A DNA stretch of 64,000 bases from an uncultured Prevotella sp. GTDB lineage: Bacteria > Bacteroidota > Bacteroidia > Bacteroidales > Bacteroidaceae. Position 1 is the first letter of the stretch. Every line of letters begins with the position of its first letter. The notes under the pieces are model-generated. The model made no database searches. It saw only the letters and a program-made list of their open reading frames with translations, and was not told the origin of the DNA. A program made the translations under genes and the position numbers. Shown piece after piece: positions 27,697 to 38,500 of the stretch. Location: assembly GCA_905196835.1 (NCBI GenBank), contig CAJJWN010000015.1, positions 1-64,000 of the forward strand. Direction: 5' to 3'.

Positions 27697-28533
27697 TCAA
27701 AAGTCACTGCCCATGCTTACGGTGAACGTCAGCTTCTGAAGACCGTACTTATATATGTTTGCAAGGATAAGCGCATATTCCAGCTTCGTGCCGTCAGAAA
27801 CAATGTCAAGCACCTGCCTGTATTCATCCGCCGGAATGACATCCTTCAGCATCGGGCCGTCGCCCTCTGTCCTTACAAGCCTTATTTTGTCGGTAAGCGG
27901 CGAAATGACGTAGGCGTAATACGCCTGATACGGCACTTTGTTGAACAAAACCCAGTCAGGGTCGTCCTTCGGCAACACATTTTCCAAGTAAATACGCTTG
28001 CTTTCATACGGCAAATACGCCGTAGTGCCGCCATAAATGAGCACGTCGCCGTCCTTGTTTACCTTTATTTCAGGCTCTATGGCGTACTTGTCAAACGGGC
28101 ATTGGTCGTAATACTCAATGTCGGCCTCGCTCGCTATCACAGGCTCTTCCGGCGTTTCCGGCTCCGTCACCACCCTGTCGTCAAGTATTTTTATGAGCTT
28201 ATACCTGCAATTGGAGCCGTCGGCAGGCGGATTGGCGAGTATTGTCTTCCTTACCCGCAGCTCGTAACTGTGTCCTTTCTCATAAGTAAATCCTCCTATC
28301 GCTCCAAACGTCAGGGGCTGCCATCGCCCGTCTCCGCCCTCTTCCTTCACAAGCATACACTCTATGGGGTACTCCGCGTTGGTGTCAAACAAATCGTAAG
28401 TTATGCCGGTCTCGTGCGACACTAACATCATGATTTCCTTCACGACGTCCTTCGGCTCGCCGTCATTGTCCAGACTGCAACTTACCATCAACATGCCGGC
28501 AAGCAGCATCAGGGGCGAAAGATATTTGCTCAT
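27697..28533 (-). CDS. DUF4377 lipoprotein
   Basis: A 278-residue lipoprotein with lipobox VSCS (Cys19). Residues about 60-115 (ECMLVKEEGGDGRWQPLTFGAIGGFTYEKGHSYELRVRKT) match DUF4377, a domain of unknown function in Bacteroidetes lipoproteins. A Glu/Pro linker (PETPEEP) leads to a second domain of about 140 residues that I do not recognise. Probably surface or periplasmic. A -7-like TATATTTG lies at 28574-28581 (minus). Confidence 0.75.
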   Translation of the reverse strand: MSKYLSPLMLLAGMLMVSCSLDNDGEPKDVVKEIMMLVSHETGITYDLFDTNAEYPIECMLVKEEGGDGRWQPLTFGAIGGFTYEKGHSYELRVRKTILANPPADGSNCRYKLIKILDDRVVTEPETPEEPVIASEADIEYYDQCPFDKYAIEPEIKVNKDGDVLIYGGTTAYLPYESKRIYLENVLPKDDPDWVLFNKVPYQAYYAYVISPLTDKIRLVRTEGDGPMLKDVIPADEYRQVLDIVSDGTKLEYALILANIYKYGLQKLTFTVSMGSDF

Positions 28534-28673
28534 AATAAACCGTTTTTAAAGATAACCAACACGTATTTGCCTACAAATATACGCATTCTTACCGAATGGT
28601 GGGGGTAAATTTTAAAGAAAAACAAATTATTTTAACCACATTATAACAATACGGAGGCAAATACTTAAAATAT

Positions 28674-28762
28674 GAAAGGCCGTCTTTCGCATCATGAAAG
28701 ACGGCCTTTCGACCTGCAAAATGCGGCCTTTCGCAACGCAAAAGGCCGCATTTTGCAAAACG
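28674..28762. repeat. Co-varying palindrome array, locus 5
   Basis: Two matched pairs: AAAGGCCGTCTTT with AAAGACGGCCTTT, then AAAATGCGGCCTTT with AAAGGCCGCATTTT. The bases that differ between the pairs change together within each pair. It ends 41 bp after the MFS stop codon. Confidence 0.92.
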
Positions 28763-28802
28763 GATGGTTTTCAGCTGTAGCACCGCGCTCCACCGCCCGG
28801 TG

Positions 28803-30110
28803 TCAGTCTACCGGTATGTCCTTGTTCACGTTCTTGCTGCCCCATACGGCGTAGAAGAAAAGGTAAGCCAAGGCTATGAGCGGAACAACGTATGAAATCA
28901 TGTAGCCGGCTTTGTCGGCGATGAAGTTCTGCACGAGCGGCAGCACGCCTCCGCCTACCACCATCATCATGAATATACCCGACGCGGCGGCCGTGTACTT
29001 GCCAAGTCCCTCGGTGGCGAGGTTGAATATGCTGGCCCACATCACCGACGTGCACAGTCCGCAGAGCACCAGCAGCAGCGCGCTGACGGGCACCGTAACC
29101 ATCTCGAACGACGAGCCCGTGAACACCGGCATCGACGTTGTGGTGTCCTTAGACGAGAACATGGCACCAAGTATAAGCAGTATCGCTACTGACGACACCG
29201 TAATCATCATCGCACGGCTTGACACCTTGTCGGCTATGAAGCCTGCAACGAAGCGGCCTACGAGCATGAGCAGCCAGTACGTACCGGCAACGAAACCGCC
29301 GATGGTGGCTGCGTTGGCCAGCAGGCCCGCGCCCTTGTCGGTAGTGTCTGATATGTAGAAGTTGAGCGTGCCGGGTATGCCAATCTCTATTCCCACGTAA
29401 ACGAATATGCCGATAACGCCCAATGCGCAGTGGCGGAAAGCCCAAGGGCTATGCTCGAACACGGTGTCGCGCGTAGCCTTGCCCATCTCAGGGTCGGCAA
29501 TGGGTATGAAAGAGAGCACGATGAACGCTACGGCGAACACCGCCATGGCAATGAAGAGCACAAGGTTGATGTCGCTGATGGCCGTCTCCTTGGTAACCGT
29601 TCCTACGAGCGCACCAACCAACATGGGCGTAAGCGTGCCTGAAAGCGAGTTGAGCGTACCGCCGATAAGGTTGAGCTGGTTGCCGCGGTTGCCGCCGCCG
29701 CCAAGCAGGTTGAGCATCGGGTTAACCACCGTGTTGAGCATACATACGGAGAAACCGCTGATGAACGCTCCGAGCAGATACACCCAAAAGCCCGTCAAGC
29801 CTGCCGGGAAGCCCGACAGATACTGCACGAACACACCTATGAAGCCCACTGCTATCGCCACGAGGGCCGTCTTCTTGTAACCAATCTTGATAAGCAGCTT
29901 GCCGGCCGGAATGCCCATGAAGAGGTAAGCCAGGAAGTTCATCATGTTACCCATCATGCCGAGCATGTTGCTGCCCATCAGCTCCGGCTGGTTCTTCCAG
30001 ATGACACCAATCGGCGCCGCCAAGTTGGTTACGAACGAAATCATCGCGTACAGGAACATCATCGCTATTATGGCAACGATGCTACCGCTTTGTCTGTTTG
30101 ATTGTTTCAT
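28803..30110 (-). CDS. Sugar MFS transporter, FucP/GlcP-like
   Basis: A 435-residue protein with about 12 membrane helices. The start (SIVAIIAMMFLYAMISFVTNLAAPIG) and the loop MGIPAGKLLIKIGYKKTALVAIAVGFIG match the FucP-type sugar:proton symporters found in Bacteroidetes. It would sit in the inner membrane; its sugar is unknown. It lies directly downstream of the zinc-ribbon gene. Confidence 0.85.
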   Translation of the reverse strand: MKQSNRQSGSIVAIIAMMFLYAMISFVTNLAAPIGVIWKNQPELMGSNMLGMMGNMMNFLAYLFMGIPAGKLLIKIGYKKTALVAIAVGFIGVFVQYLSGFPAGLTGFWVYLLGAFISGFSVCMLNTVVNPMLNLLGGGGNRGNQLNLIGGTLNSLSGTLTPMLVGALVGTVTKETAISDINLVLFIAMAVFAVAFIVLSFIPIADPEMGKATRDTVFEHSPWAFRHCALGVIGIFVYVGIEIGIPGTLNFYISDTTDKGAGLLANAATIGGFVAGTYWLLMLVGRFVAGFIADKVSSRAMMITVSSVAILLILGAMFSSKDTTTSMPVFTGSSFEMVTVPVSALLLVLCGLCTSVMWASIFNLATEGLGKYTAAASGIFMMMVVGGGVLPLVQNFIADKAGYMISYVVPLIALAYLFFYAVWGSKNVNKDIPVD

Positions 30111-30132
30111 GGTTAATGTTGATATTTAATGG

Positions 30133-30993
30133 TTATGACAGTTTCTCCTCGGGTACGAAGTCGTCGTTCTCCTCGTCCTTCTTCACCACGCGCTTGCGTA
30201 TCGCGCGCTTGCGCTTGGGCTTCTCCTCTACGGGTTTGTCGGCCTTTACGCCGGCCAGTTCGGGGTCGATAAGTATGCGTCCGCAATACTCGCAGACGAT
30301 GATTTTCTTGTGCATCTTGATGTCGAGCTGGCGCTGTGGGGGTATTTTGTTGAAGCATCCGCCGCACGCGTCGCGCTGTACGTAGACTATGCCGAGGCCG
30401 TTGCGCGCGTTCTTGCGTATGCGCTTGAAGCTTGCCAGCAGGCGGGGCTCAATCTTAACTTCCAGCTCCTTGGCTTTCTCCTTCAGCCTTTCTTCCTCGG
30501 CACGGGTCTCGTCCAGTATTTCTTCAAGCTCGTTCTTCTTCTCCACAAGGGCCTGGCGGCGGTCAGTTATCAGCTCTTCGGTAGCCTTGAGGTCGGCGTT
30601 CTTCTCCTCCACCTTAGCGTTGGCCTCGCGTATTTTCTTGTTGCACAGCTCTATTTCGAGCGTCTGGAACTCTATCTCCTTGCTCAGAGTGTCATACTCG
30701 CGGTTGTTCTTCACGTCGTTGAGCTGAGCCTTGTAACGTTCCACACTGGCCTGCGCCTCGCCTATTTCGGCCTTCTTCTGCCTGACGGCGTCCTCAAACT
30801 CCTTGATGTCGTTCTTGATTTTCTCCACACGCGTGGTAAGTCCGGCGATTTCGTCCTCAAGGTCTTGCACCTCAAGCGGCAGCTCGCCGCGCAGGGCGCG
30901 CTCCTCGTCGATGGCCGACAACGTGGTCTGCAACTGGTAGAGAGCCTTCAGCCTCTCTTCTACCGACAAATCGGTTGGGTCTTTCTTTGCCAT
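30133..30993 (-). CDS. Zinc-ribbon coiled-coil protein (CT398-like)
   Basis: A 286-residue protein. Residues about 15-185 are a long antiparallel coiled coil rich in Glu, Lys and Leu; then a C4 zinc ribbon (CGGCFNKIPP and CEYCGRIL) at about 205-245, and a basic tail with KRKRAIRKR. This is the C4-type zinc-ribbon family PF02591. Its exact role is unknown. It is downstream of the Nif3-like gene, a pairing common in Bacteroidales. Confidence 0.9.
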   Translation of the reverse strand: MAKKDPTDLSVEERLKALYQLQTTLSAIDEERALRGELPLEVQDLEDEIAGLTTRVEKIKNDIKEFEDAVRQKKAEIGEAQASVERYKAQLNDVKNNREYDTLSKEIEFQTLEIELCNKKIREANAKVEEKNADLKATEELITDRRQALVEKKNELEEILDETRAEEERLKEKAKELEVKIEPRLLASFKRIRKNARNGLGIVYVQRDACGGCFNKIPPQRQLDIKMHKKIIVCEYCGRILIDPELAGVKADKPVEEKPKRKRAIRKRVVKKDEENDDFVPEEKLS

Positions 30994-31009
30994 ATTTTAT
31001 TTTTTAGTT

Positions 31010-31168
31010 GACAAGTGACGAGCAGACAAGCAAACAAGCCCAATAGTCTTATTTTCAGTCTGCACGTCATTTATTAATGATTATTCTACCTTAATTATAT
31101 ATATAACGCCTCAACAAGCTGCACCGCCACAAGCAATATTCCTCGTCTGCTTGTCACCCGTTTACTCG
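31010..31168. repeat. Snap-back repeat (GACAAGTGACGAGCAGACAAG words)
   Basis: AGTTGACAAGTGACGAGCAG words (31010 on) face CTCGTCTGCTTGTCACCCG words (31143-31168). It separates the Nif3-like and zinc-ribbon genes. A related one-sided stretch occurs at 13139-13190. Confidence 0.8.
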
Positions 31169-31172
31169 TCTT

Positions 31173-31970
31173 CTACAAATAAATGACGGGGTTGGTGTTG
31201 GTCTTGGTGAGGTAAGCCTTCACGCCCTTGCACCTCTCCTCGATTATCTCCTTAAATATTTCGTTGGTGTACTGCTCGCTCTGGTAATGGCCTATGACGG
31301 CTATTTGTATCTCCTGCTCGTGCCCGAAATACTCGTGGTAGTGCATTTCGCCCGTCACAAAAGCGTCAGCCCCTTCTGCCATGGCGTCGCCAAGAAGGAA
31401 CGAACCGGCACCGCCGCACACGGCGACGGTCTTGATTGGGCGGCGAAGCAGCTGGTTGCACTCGACGCACTCCACGTCGAACGTGCGCTTGAGCATGATG
31501 ATGAAATCGTCGGCGGCCACCGCTTCGGGCAAATCGCCTATCACTCCGCTGCCGCACTCGATGCCGCCAACCGTCTTACAGGCGAAGAAGCGGCTGCCCT
31601 GAAGCCCCATTTTCTCCGCGATTTTGAAGTTTACGCCGCCCGGGGCGTTGTCCATGTTGGTGTGCATTGACACCACCGTCACGTCGTTCTTCAACGCCTT
31701 GGCAACCGCGCGCTGCACGTCGTCCTCGTAAGTGACATGCCTGAGCGCGTGGAATATAAGCGGATGATGGCTCACTATGAGGTTGCAGCCCAGGGCTACG
31801 GCCTCGTCAACCACGGCCTCCGTCACGTCAAGACACAATAAAGCCCCTGATACTTCCGCCTCTGTCAGTCCTACCTGCAAGCCGGCATTGTCAAAGCTCT
31901 CTTGCAGGGGCAGGGGCGCGAAACGTTCAAGGGCGTCAACCACTTCTCTTATTTTCACGCTTTCCAGCAT
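31173..31970 (-). CDS. Nif3-like dinuclear metal-centre protein
   Basis: A 265-residue protein of the Nif3/YbgI family: FDNAGLQVGL, NLIVSHHPLIFH, SMHTNMDNAPGGVN, and near the end DAFVTGEMHYHE and IAVIGHYQSEQ supply the His, Asp and Glu residues that bind two metals. The family forms hexameric rings; a GTP cyclohydrolase-like or hydrolase role is suggested but unproven. Its promoter (31988-32018) gives a leader of about 10 bases. Confidence 0.95.
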   Translation of the reverse strand: MLESVKIREVVDALERFAPLPLQESFDNAGLQVGLTEAEVSGALLCLDVTEAVVDEAVALGCNLIVSHHPLIFHALRHVTYEDDVQRAVAKALKNDVTVVSMHTNMDNAPGGVNFKIAEKMGLQGSRFFACKTVGGIECGSGVIGDLPEAVAADDFIIMLKRTFDVECVECNQLLRRPIKTVAVCGGAGSFLLGDAMAEGADAFVTGEMHYHEYFGHEQEIQIAVIGHYQSEQYTNEIFKEIIEERCKGVKAYLTKTNTNPVIYL

Positions 31971-31987
31971 TTATGTGTAATATTGTG

Positions 31988-32018
31988 CAAAGGTAATGAT
32001 TTTCCGCGGCATGGCAAA
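31988..32018 (-). promoter_or_regulatory. Promoter of the Nif3-like operon
   Basis: On the minus strand TTTG (32015-32018), 19 bp, TACCTTTG (31988-31995). Confidence 0.8.
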
Positions 32019-32096
32019 GCGCGGCTGTTTTTATTTACGTTATTTAACAACGGCAAGGTGTGAAGCTGCAAGATGAAATCCGGCTGAATATCACCC

Positions 32097-32165
32097 GAAA
32101 TGCAATATGCCGCAAAACGCAATGCAAAAGGCCGTGTTTTGCAGTGCAAAACACGGCCTTTCACC
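32097..32165. repeat. Co-varying palindrome array, locus 6
   Basis: One matched pair, AAAGGCCGTGTTTT with AAAACACGGCCTTT, preceded by a decayed unit. It ends 59 bp after the stop codon of the GH99-like gene. Confidence 0.88.
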
Positions 32166-32223
32166 GTCTGATTTGCCGTCAATCGCGAACACCTTTGTTT
32201 AAAGGCGTTTCACGACAGGCGCA

Positions 32224-33537
32224 TCAGTTCACGTCCATCTCATCCTTGATGATGTCAAGGTACAGCGTACCGTAACCGTTGCCGTAGTCTTCCTTCGTAG
32301 GAGCGATGAACGAACCGTACTGTATCTGGTTGAAAGAGTCTATGAAGACAATCTTGCGCTGTCCGGCGTTGCCCTTCAGTATGTTCAGCGTCTCGCGCCA
32401 AGTGTCAGGGTCGTGCTGCATCAACGGCTTGTCAGTCTCCTGGTTGTCAATCCACTTGTTCCATGCAGGCGCACCAGTCGGAATGAAGTCTATGCCGCCC
32501 ATATTGTCCCTGAAATATTTGAGGCAATACTCGAAGTTCAGGTAAATGGTCTGCGGATAGTATTGATAACGCGTCCAGTCAGAGTTGTTGTACATGTTCT
32601 TGGCTGCCACGGCGTCCAGACCTGTGAAGAAATACTGGTAGCGTGCTGGCGGCGTCCAGGGGTCCATCTGGCCAACGAAAAAGGGCTCTTCACCCGTAGC
32701 CTCAAGCACAGCCGAGCGCAAATACTCCCAGAAGCCGGCGCAGTCAGACGTGTAGAGCTTGTGTGCATTCTGCAGCACCACCATCGGACGGCCGTCAACG
32801 CGGTAGTAATGCTCGTCCTTGAAGAACTTGTCGCACGACTTTATGAATTCAACAAACATCTCGCTGCGCTTGTAGCCACGGCCGTTCACCCAGCTGCAGA
32901 TGTCGTCATGCTCGTTGAGCAGCACCGTGTTGCTGAGTTTACCCGTCTTTCCACCGGTAAGAGTGCCGTCCTCGTTGTATGTCTCCCACTTGTCCTGGCA
33001 CAGAGGGTCTTCCACATTAATGGTTGCGACGAACTTCAGCTGCTTCATATCTACATGCTTGCCAGAACCTGCAACGTCGCTGCCCACAGTACCACGGATG
33101 ATGTCATACAGGCGGTTGTCACCCTCAAGGCAGTCAGGCGCAACTGCGTTCTTCTTAGCCTTTATGGCCGGCAGTATCCAGAAGTCTACACCGCCGGCTA
33201 TACACCAGTCAACTTCCTGCTGGATGTTCTCCACCATCAGGTCTGTAACCTTGGCCGGGTCTTGGTCTACACCGTAGTTGCCCAATGTAAGGTCAAGGTC
33301 GAAACCAAGCCTTCCGTTGGCCGGGTCAAACTTCTCCTGCAAGCGGCTGTAGCGCGCGGCGTCCTGTCCGTTGCTTCCTACGTTTATGTAAAACACACCT
33401 ACCGGATATTCCTGTGTCTGCTCAATCTTGGGCACATCAAACGCGAATACGGTATCCTCGGGTGACGGTCCGTTTTCCTCGGCACAAGAAGAGAGCAAGC
33501 CTAATACAGCCATTCCATATAATACAAATCGTTTCAT
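32224..33537 (-). CDS. GH99-like glycoside hydrolase lipoprotein
   Basis: A 437-residue lipoprotein (lipobox LSSC, Cys18). The sequence PVGVFYINVGSNGQ, VDWCIAGGVDFWILPA, YRVDGRPMVVLQNAHKLY and FIPTGAPAWNKWIDN resembles the GH99/GH71-like and WbsX group, in which a TIM barrel acts on alpha-linked mannose or glucan (inference; subfamily uncertain). It is the last gene of the SusCD locus, and the lipid anchor suggests cell-surface placement for endo-cleavage or binding of the glycan. Confidence 0.65.
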   Translation of the reverse strand: MKRFVLYGMAVLGLLSSCAEENGPSPEDTVFAFDVPKIEQTQEYPVGVFYINVGSNGQDAARYSRLQEKFDPANGRLGFDLDLTLGNYGVDQDPAKVTDLMVENIQQEVDWCIAGGVDFWILPAIKAKKNAVAPDCLEGDNRLYDIIRGTVGSDVAGSGKHVDMKQLKFVATINVEDPLCQDKWETYNEDGTLTGGKTGKLSNTVLLNEHDDICSWVNGRGYKRSEMFVEFIKSCDKFFKDEHYYRVDGRPMVVLQNAHKLYTSDCAGFWEYLRSAVLEATGEEPFFVGQMDPWTPPARYQYFFTGLDAVAAKNMYNNSDWTRYQYYPQTIYLNFEYCLKYFRDNMGGIDFIPTGAPAWNKWIDNQETDKPLMQHDPDTWRETLNILKGNAGQRKIVFIDSFNQIQYGSFIAPTKEDYGNGYGTLYLDIIKDEMDVN

Positions 33538-33571
33538 CTTATTTTCAGTTTAATATTGTTAGTGTTTAAAT

Positions 33572-35557
33572 TCATTCGGCGTCATCATCGTCTCCATACA
33601 CAGGTACCCATGTGCCTGTTTCTTTGTCGTATTCCATTGGCATACCGGTCACAGGGTCGTATGTGCTCTTTACCGCCAGCACCTCAAATTCAATCAACTC
33701 TTTCAGTTCGTCAAGTGTTGACGTGCCTGTGTTTACATGTATCTCCTCCAATGTACTGCCGTACCAGTGGTAAACGAAAGAGCCATCGTACACTATTTCG
33801 CCACCGAGCCAATTATCCGGATTGTTCTTTTCAGGTATCGGAGCGGCCCATGCCAGCAACGTGAAGTAATTGTCACCGCTACGTGACGGGTTGGGAACAG
33901 GCGATTCACTCTGTAAGTCAGAACATCCCTGAGCGTAAGCGTCCGTGTTCTGTGTGGCCTCTCTGAACGGGTAATTCAGGCGCTCTGCCATGTTCTCACA
34001 GACACCATTGCTGCCCTGTGTAGGCACAATAGAGTTGAAGAAATGGGGCGGGAAGCTCATTGCACGTGTCCTTCTCTCAAGCGTCCATCCTGCATGGCCA
34101 CAATAAAAGTCGGCAATGTACCACTGCTTCCATATCTGCTCCAAGTGGTTGGCGTCGCCACCCTTGCCGTTGATATCGGCCTTGAAGAAGTGGCGATATT
34201 CCCACATGCCGTTGCCGTCAGTGTCCCACTTGACACCGTCGCGCTCAAGGTAAGCAGTGATTTCGTCTTCGCCAATACCCCAACGCTCCATGCTGGCCCT
34301 TATGCCGGCCTCATAGTATTGCTGGGCGGTGCCGCTCAGTATGCCAGGATACTTCACTGCGACCTCTGCTTTCATAAAGTTTATTTCGGCAACAGAAAGC
34401 ATTGGTATGATTGCATCTACGCCGAGGAAGTCGTAGTTCACAAAACATTCGTTGGCCGGATTTCCCGTTGTGACATTCGAGAACGGGCTTCTGTATTGTC
34501 CGCCGTTGGGGTCGTTGGGGTCTGTACCCACAATCCATCCATTAGGCTGCTCCTTGCCATCCCTGCGAGCCACGTAAGGCACACGGTAGTTTACCAGTAT
34601 GGTGTCACGATACTGCGGATAGTCAGGATTTACGCGGGTCAATGTGTCGTTCCTCAATACGCATCTTGCATCGCCTTCAGCCTTTTGTGCAAATTTCGGC
34701 AGACGCGGGTCGTCGTATGACATCATATAGAGGAAGAAATTATGCGACATTGCCGGATATGTGCCCCAACCGTCATTCTGGCCTGTCTCAAACTTCTGCA
34801 TATAAGAGCTGTAACTCCATGAGCCGTCTGTATTGAGGTCGCTACCAAATTGGAACACTGCGTCAGTATCGAGCAAGTAGTTGGCATTCTCGCCTGTCAG
34901 CGCCTTCTCTATATGAGTACGGGCCAGAGTCTCGTCCATGCCCTGCGCCGTTATGGCGATTTGCAGACGCAGCGAGTTGGCAAACTTACGCCATTTGTCT
35001 ATGCTGCCGTCAAAAATCGGGTCTCTGCTCAACGTTGAGCCGTTGATATCAAACGTGCTTACAACATTGTCAAGGGTCTCAAGCAGACTCTTGAATATGT
35101 CCGCCTGCTTATCATATTTGTAGCTCTGCAATATGTCCTCACTGTTCGCATCCGTATAAGGGATGTTGCCGTATGTGGTCACCAATATGTAATACAGATA
35201 GCATTTATACGTGCGCGCTATGTTAAGATAGTTCTGGTCAGGAGCTGTCTCTGAATACTTTTTCTCCATTTTAGACAAGTCAGTCAGAGCCTTTACATAA
35301 AAACCTTCAAAGAAGTTGAAGTCCTCTGTGTCTTTCTGTTCTGCCCAATGGGCGTTGTATTGCGCAAATGTAGCAAGCCAACGGAAGTTCATCTCGTTAA
35401 TTGTCCTCATTGAATTGTAGACAATTCCGGGCAATACGGCATCTATGCTGGTGTCGTACACCTTGTTGGGGTTCTTGTTGGTATCGTCAAAGTCGTCCGT
35501 ACAAGCCGCGAACAACAGCAATGCGATGCACAAGAATGAATAATATATCTTTTTCAT
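33572..35557 (-). CDS. SusD/RagB-family glycan-binding lipoprotein
   Basis: A 661-residue lipoprotein (lipobox FAAC). The start TDDFDDTNKNPNKVYDTSIDAVLPGI and the TPR-like helical repeats (KYSETAPDQNYLNIARTYKCYLYYILVTTYGNIPYTDA) identify the SusD_2/RagB superfamily. It caps the SusC barrel encoded just upstream (22 bp) and binds the oligosaccharide at the surface. The ATG at 35557 directly precedes the lipoprotein signal and is preferred to the one at 35569. Confidence 0.95.
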   Translation of the reverse strand: MKKIYYSFLCIALLLFAACTDDFDDTNKNPNKVYDTSIDAVLPGIVYNSMRTINEMNFRWLATFAQYNAHWAEQKDTEDFNFFEGFYVKALTDLSKMEKKYSETAPDQNYLNIARTYKCYLYYILVTTYGNIPYTDANSEDILQSYKYDKQADIFKSLLETLDNVVSTFDINGSTLSRDPIFDGSIDKWRKFANSLRLQIAITAQGMDETLARTHIEKALTGENANYLLDTDAVFQFGSDLNTDGSWSYSSYMQKFETGQNDGWGTYPAMSHNFFLYMMSYDDPRLPKFAQKAEGDARCVLRNDTLTRVNPDYPQYRDTILVNYRVPYVARRDGKEQPNGWIVGTDPNDPNGGQYRSPFSNVTTGNPANECFVNYDFLGVDAIIPMLSVAEINFMKAEVAVKYPGILSGTAQQYYEAGIRASMERWGIGEDEITAYLERDGVKWDTDGNGMWEYRHFFKADINGKGGDANHLEQIWKQWYIADFYCGHAGWTLERRTRAMSFPPHFFNSIVPTQGSNGVCENMAERLNYPFREATQNTDAYAQGCSDLQSESPVPNPSRSGDNYFTLLAWAAPIPEKNNPDNWLGGEIVYDGSFVYHWYGSTLEEIHVNTGTSTLDELKELIEFEVLAVKSTYDPVTGMPMEYDKETGTWVPVYGDDDDAE

Positions 35558-35578
35558 TTCGATTTTCATGTTAAATTG

Positions 35579-38500
35579 TTAGAATGTTACTCTTATGTCA
35601 AAACCGTATGTCGCGGTAGGCAGACTAAATCCTTTCTCCATACCCTGAATGACACCGAGTGACGACGTTGCTTCCGGGTCAATGCCGTCAGGAGTGTTCT
35701 GGAGAAGTATAGCCAAGTTCCTGCCGACAAAAGACAAACGCATACTTTGGAAAATATTGCCCATCTTCTGCAAGAAACTGCGTGGAACGTCATAGCTTAC
35801 GCTTACCTCGCGCAGCTTGATGTATGACGTGTCATACAAGAAATAGCGTGCGTTGGCATCAGTGTTCATCCAATAGTCTGATGCTGAAACCCAGCAGTTT
35901 GCACCTGCCACAGACTGTCCGGCACGTATACCGGTATCGGGGCCGAACACACCATTACCAACCTGAACACCCTTTGGACGGGTGTCACCATAAGGCACGT
36001 GCACCTTTGACGGGTCCGTCTCGTTGGCATTCTGTGTGGCGTTGGGATTGACAGTCCAGTTTGTCTGGAGGTAACCACGCCGCTCTTCGCCGTTCTCACC
36101 CAGCACAACCTGGCTGAACAAAGAGGCCTCGCGTCCTTCAATTGACTGGAGTGTCTGGCCGTCACGTGTGCCTTGGTGTGCCGTAGCCGACCACAGGTTA
36201 CCGCCCTTGCGGAAGTCAAACAGAATTGATGCCGAGAAGTTGCCCCAACGGAATGAGTTGCGCCAGCCGCCAATCCAATCTGGAGAAACGTCGCAGAGGA
36301 ACTGGTCTGTATATCCTAACGGACGTCCGTTGGCATCGCATATTATATTGCCGTTCTCGTCACGTTTCGACATCTTGGCATAAAGTGTTCCAAGTGAGCG
36401 GCCTTTCTCGATGTAGAATGTGATAGTTCCCTCTGCTCCGGCATTGTTCAAGTTTATACGGTCTACACCGTCAAGGAGTTCAAGCACCTTACTGTTGTTC
36501 TTCGCCCAGTTAAGAGTTGTTTCCCACTCAAAGTTCTTCAGTTTGACAGGAGTAGCTGTAAGGCTGATTTCCGTACCCCAGTTCTTTATCTTACCAGCAT
36601 TAAACACACCCTCGGTATATCCACTTACGTGGGTAAGTCCGGCGCTGATAATCTGGTCTTTGGTTGTCTTTGTATAATAAGTAAAGTCCACACCTAAGCG
36701 GTTGTGCAGGAATTTCAAGTCGGCACCAACCTCCCAAGATGTCGTTGTCTCAGGCTTAAGGTTGGAATTTAGTTTCTTTGAAGCACTCTTATACCATGTG
36801 TTACCTTTGAAAGTGCCACCATACTCGTAAGAATCGAAGATTTGGTCGAAACCGGCATCATTACCAACCTTAGCGTAGCTTGCACGAAGTTTTGCGAAAG
36901 ACAATATCGACGGAGGTATCTGCTTGAACGCCTCTGTCGCTATAAAGCTGCCGCCAACTGAATAATAGAAGTATGAACGATTGTTAGTCGGAAGCGTGGA
37001 GCTCCAGTCATTACGTCCTGTCAAGTCCAAATATGCAAAATCACGATAACCAAGACTTGCAGTAGCAAAAATAGCCTGCTTCTTCTTCGCGTTGTAATCC
37101 TGCCATGACTTGATTGTCTCACCACCATTATTAGTAAGGCTCTTAAGGTCAGGTATCATGAGTTTGTCTATTTGTGAAGTCAGCTTCTTCGACTTATAGT
37201 TCTGTGAGTTTGCACCAAGTCCGGCTGAAAGGTTAAAATCTTTCCAACGCTTGTTGTAGCTAAGCAAAGCCTCAAACGTGACATTCCTATATGTCTCGGC
37301 AAACTCTTTATATTCTCCATCGCCATTGGAGACATCAGTTGGACCGTTCATGTTGATGAAACTCCAACCGTATTTAGAGTTGTAGTCAACCGCACCTTTC
37401 AAACGCAAATTCAATCCGGGAATAAACTCATACTGCAATGTCAAGTCGGCAAGCAGCCAGTTCTTTTCATCAGAATTGCTGGTTTCATTCAAGCACCAGA
37501 TAGGATTGACAAAGCCACCACCATTATATCCGGCCAAAGTTCCATCAGGATTTTTCCATGGGTCAAGCTCTGCTACAATCAAATCTCGCGGCATCCATGC
37601 AGCCGAATACAAAGGATTGGCTTTCGAGTTATTACGCATATTACGGTTATCAACCGTCTCATTAGTATATCGCGCACTTATATCGATGGTAAATTTGTCT
37701 ACCGGCTTCATTGACGCGCGCAAATTCATCGCGTGTCGCATCAGGTCATTCTGTCCTTCCATGACGTCGTCGCTCATCACATTGCTGTAAGAAAAGCGTA
37801 TGGAAGCTTTGTCAAACGCCTTTTCAACGCTTACCGTATTCGTGTACGTATGCCCCAACTTATACAGTGAGAGAAGAGAGTTTCCCGGGCTGTATGTCTT
37901 GCGTATGCCGTTACGGCCAATCATCTCAAAACCGGTCATAGGCATACCCCAAGAACGCTGGTTGGTCGCGGCCGAACGGAATATTCCGTATGGAAGTGAC
38001 GGGTCATAAGCCAAATTATTATTATTTATATAGTTAAAACCTTCCTTTTTCAATCCGGCAGACTCACCCGAGCCATAAACGTTCTGATAACTCGGATATT
38101 GGTACAGGTCGGTAAACTGTATGTTTGTCGAATATGTAATACCCCATCCCCTCTTTTGCTTTGCCTTCTTAGTTGTAATGATAATTGCACCGTTGGCAGC
38201 TTCAGAGCCGTAAAGAGCCGAAGCGTTGGCACCTTTCAGTACGGTCATACTCTCAATGTCGTCCGGATTGAGGCTGGCAGCCGGGTTACCATAGTCGATG
38301 TTATTCTCGCCGGTTTCCACATTATTAATAATAGGCACACCGTCGATGACATACAAAGGTTGGTTGTTACCGGTAATGGAGTTCATACCGCGGATGACAA
38401 CCGACGCCGAGCCGACAGGACCGTTGCTGATGACCTGCAAACCTGCCACCCTACCCGTAAGAGAGTTCAGGAAGTTTGCGTCCTTGGTCTCGCTCATTCC